Shown here: piece by piece, positions 60,333 through 64,000 of the stretch
Numbering within the stretch: position 1 is the first letter of the stretch
Layout: each line of letters opens with the position of its first letter
From: an uncultured Bacteroidales bacterium
Lineage (GTDB): Bacteria > Bacteroidota > Bacteroidia > Bacteroidales > Bacteroidaceae
Direction: 5' to 3'
DNA length: 64,000 nucleotides
Assembly (NCBI GenBank): GCA_902782245.1
Contig: CACZMI010000013.1
Coordinates: 1 to 64,000, forward strand
Translations under genes and position numbers: made by a program
Notes under the pieces: generated by a model
The model's database searches: none
Seen by the model: the letters and a program-made list of their open reading frames with translations, nothing else
Told to the model about the DNA's origin: nothing

Positions 60333-61336
60333 AAAAAGGCTGGCGTACCATATTCTTTCTGTTCGGTCTGGCGGCGGTTGTGCTGATGCTGCTCACCTTT
60401 GATGCGGACTGGAACCGCGTCAGGGAGGTGCTGTCGCAGGCCGGAATATGGTTCCCGGTGATTGTCCTGCTCTGGGGCTTTATCTACCTTATGAACGCCT
60501 GCTCGTTCGGGCTTATTATCAATGACGGAACGGGCAGGAGAGTACCGTTCGGAAAGGTCTTTCAGTTAACGGTCTCAGGATATGCATTGAACTACATCAC
60601 TCCGCTGGGCCTTATGGGTGGCGAACCGTACCGCATCCTTGAACTGCAGGGTTATGTGGGCGGTAAGAAAGCCACATCGGCCGTAATCCTTTACTCCATG
60701 ATGCATATATGCTCCCATTTCTGTTTCTGGCTGTCGGCAGTGGTGCTCTATATGGTGCTCCATTTTACGGCCGATGGTTATGCACTGGACATGTGGATGT
60801 GCATAATGCTGGGAGTTATGACGGTTGTTTTTGTGGCAGTGCTTTGGGTATTTTCGCTGGGTTATAAGTACGGATTCGTGGTTAAGGTATTCGGCCTTCT
60901 GAGCCATATTCCTCTTGTAAAGAAGTGGGCTGCCGGATATCTTGACAAACACCGAGCCGACCTTGAGGAGGTCGATACTCAGATAGCGTTCCTGCATACG
61001 CAGCGCCGTGCACCGTTCTGGTGGTCGCTGCTGTTGGAGTATGCCGCACGCGTGGTATCGTGTCTGGAGTACTGGCTCCTGATAGGAATGCTGGTGCCGG
61101 GATTCACGTTCTGGGACAGCATACTGGTAATGGCGTTCTCATCACTTTTCAGTAACCTGATATTCTTCTCTCCCATGCAGATGGGAGGTTTTGAGGGCGG
61201 AATGGCTCTTGCTGCCGGAGGTGTTCAGGTGCCAAGTGCATACGGACTCTACACCGCACTGGTGGCCCGTTTGCGTCAGGTGGTCTGGACTGTGATGGGT
61301 GTTTTTATCATGAAAATAGGACGTAAGAATGATTAA
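60329..61336 (+). CDS. LPG synthase/AglD-type membrane protein, probable flippase
   Basis: 335 aa with about eight helices: the N-terminal FGLAAVVLMLLTFDADWNRV, and ALNYITPLGLMGGEPYRILE and FSPMQMGGFEGGMALAAGG match the lysylphosphatidylglycerol-synthase transmembrane family (UPF0104). Family members flip modified lipids across the inner membrane. Together with the preceding transferase it could move a newly made inositol-type or other polar lipid. Overlaps the HAD gene by 8 nt. Confidence 0.85.
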   Translation: MKKGWRTIFFLFGLAAVVLMLLTFDADWNRVREVLSQAGIWFPVIVLLWGFIYLMNACSFGLIINDGTGRRVPFGKVFQLTVSGYALNYITPLGLMGGEPYRILELQGYVGGKKATSAVILYSMMHICSHFCFWLSAVVLYMVLHFTADGYALDMWMCIMLGVMTVVFVAVLWVFSLGYKYGFVVKVFGLLSHIPLVKKWAAGYLDKHRADLEEVDTQIAFLHTQRRAPFWWSLLLEYAARVVSCLEYWLLIGMLVPGFTFWDSILVMAFSSLFSNLIFFSPMQMGGFEGGMALAAGGVQVPSAYGLYTALVARLRQVVWTVMGVFIMKIGRKND

Positions 61337-61967
61337 GGGAATACTCATAGACTTTGGCGGAACCATAGACTCTGACGGCATCCACTGGTTTGATCAGTTC
61401 CGTGATGCCTACGCCCTTGTTGCCAGTGTCCCCGAGTCTCTGCTTTGGGATGCCTACGTCCACTCCGAGCGCACCTTGGGCCGCAACCCTATAATCGGAC
61501 CCGATTATACATTCTGCAAGACCTTGCAGACTAAGATTGCTCTGCAGACGGAGTATCTGCAGTGCAAGGGAGTAACCATAACCGCTCAAGATACCATCCT
61601 TGACACCTGCTACAACAAAGTGGTAAAACATATCTCCACCGTCTCCAAACCCATATTGGAAAGGCTTGCTGCGCAGTACCCAATGGTTCTGGTAACCAAC
61701 TTCTACGGCAATATGCACACTGTGTTAGCAGAGTTTGGCTTGGACCATTTATTTAAGGAAGTGGTGGAATCTGCTGTAGTAGGAGTCCGCAAACCAGATC
61801 CCCAGATCTTCCGCCTGGGAGTAGCCGCATTAGGCCTGGAACCCCAGGAAACCGTAATGATAGGTGACAGCCCCGACAAAGACATCCTCCCCGCCCAATC
61901 CATCGGCTGCCACACCATCCAAATAACCCCCTCATCTCCACTGAGTTCTCTCCCCCTCCGACCTTAG
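61329..61967 (+). CDS. HAD-superfamily hydrolase
   Basis: 212 aa phosphatase-type protein. HAD motif I is LIDFGGTIDSDG (with G in place of the usual second Asp: DFGGT rather than DxDGT), motif II VTNFYG, motif III with Lys in VGVRKPDPQIF, and motif IV IGDSPDKDILP. A missing second Asp in motif I occurs in some subfamilies and may limit activity. It ends the operon; the last residues (ITPSSPLSSLPLRP) run into the repeat region. Confidence 0.82.
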   Translation: MIKGILIDFGGTIDSDGIHWFDQFRDAYALVASVPESLLWDAYVHSERTLGRNPIIGPDYTFCKTLQTKIALQTEYLQCKGVTITAQDTILDTCYNKVVKHISTVSKPILERLAAQYPMVLVTNFYGNMHTVLAEFGLDHLFKEVVESAVVGVRKPDPQIFRLGVAALGLEPQETVMIGDSPDKDILPAQSIGCHTIQITPSSPLSSLPLRP

Positions 61968-62089
61968 GGAACTGTAGCGCACGTAGAGCCATTTTCATCC
62001 CCAAGGTGAGCCGGAAATACGCAAGCATCTGCGTCACCCCCTGACCTTAGGGAACTGTAGCGCACGTGGAAGCATTTTTCTCCCTAAGG
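61960..62089. repeat. Two tandem palindromic repeats
   Basis: Two 45-nt units start at 61962 and 62045, sharing a 25-nt identical block (GACCTTAGGGAACTGT then AGCGCACGT). Each folds back on itself: CCTTAGGGA...TCCCCAAGG (one mismatch, 61962-62006) and CCTTAGGGA...TCCCTAAGG (perfect, 62045-62089). Unit spacing is 83 nt. They differ in sequence from the element at 33429. They lie between the HAD gene and the esterase terminator. Confidence 0.85.
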
Positions 62090-62100
62090 TGAGTGGGGAC

Positions 62101-62132
62101 AAAAAAAGAGGATGACCCGGAAGCCATCCTCT
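62101..62132 (-). terminator. Terminator of the esterase gene
   Basis: On the minus strand AGAGGATG and CATCCTCT pair (62107-62114 with 62125-62132), an 8-bp stem with a 10-nt loop, followed by a T-run of seven. Confidence 0.85.
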
Positions 62133-62138
62133 CTGTAA

Positions 62139-64000
<1,862 letters not shown>

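Overview
The window is chromosomal DNA of a Bacteroidales bacterium (Bacteroides/Prevotella-like; I cannot fix the genus). Evidence: start codons without Shine-Dalgarno sequences but with Bacteroidetes -7 boxes (TAnnTTTG, sometimes with TTG 20-21 nt upstream), TonB receptors, lipoproteins with short lipoboxes, and families typical of the order (DUF4837, DUF4491, FISUMP, DUF4922-SpoIID fusion, AmgK-RapZ fusion, calycin-like lipoprotein). Most genes look housekeeping or core-accessory. I see no transposase, integrase, phage gene, rRNA, tRNA or CRISPR array.

Layout. 1-12750: a MacAB/TolC-type export region with three large FtsX-family permeases, one LolD-like ATPase, a decayed permease remnant, a short NtrC-like response regulator without AAA+ domain, a histidine kinase, and a divergent TolC-HlyD pair. 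12864-16784: TonB receptor, then an ECF sigma factor with a membrane protein and a lipoprotein. 16781-20250: a NikR-like regulator, a cobalamin riboswitch and nrdDG (anaerobic ribonucleotide reductase and activase). 20264-24616: a second ECF sigma module, ribonuclease Z and ribosomal protein S1. 24768-33355: large MG2-like secreted protein, UPF0371/DUF1846 protein, ThrE-type exporter, phosphopantetheinyl transferase, amino-sugar kinase, AmpG-like permease and an exported flavodoxin. 33429-39049: a nested inverted-repeat element, calycin-like lipoprotein, TonB receptor, AraC regulator, glutathione peroxidase, a frameshifted DUF4491 gene and a ZIP metal transporter. 39114-45975: porin, two DASS-family transporters on either side of a LysR regulator, and a DPP III-like lipoprotein.

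46313-49189 is an AmgK-RapZ fusion, MurU-like nucleotidyltransferase and AlkD-like protein; with the AmpG-like permease and BadF-type kinase 14 kb away this suggests peptidoglycan-sugar recycling. 50994-54478 holds a HIT-like/SpoIID fusion and a GT2 glycosyltransferase. 54572-61967 is one long operon: rlmN, DUF4837 lipoprotein, pdxA, then nucleotidyltransferase, ATP-grasp protein, CDP-alcohol phosphatidyltransferase, LPG-synthase-type flippase and HAD hydrolase, the last five joined by overlapping start and stop codons. These five look like a phospholipid head-group pathway, possibly the Prevotella-type phosphatidylinositol route. The window ends with an esterase and a partial S9 peptidase.

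The strongest new observations are: a tripartite element (TTTATCG-N17-TATAGAAA-N14-CGATAAA) conserved with exact spacing and gene-matched orientation before both DASS genes; an 11-bp tandem duplication that frameshifts the DUF4491 gene; an ABC permease relic; two different families of paired palindromic repeats; a DPP III-like protein whose HExxH motif reads RExxH; and a NikR homologue that has lost three of four nickel ligands.
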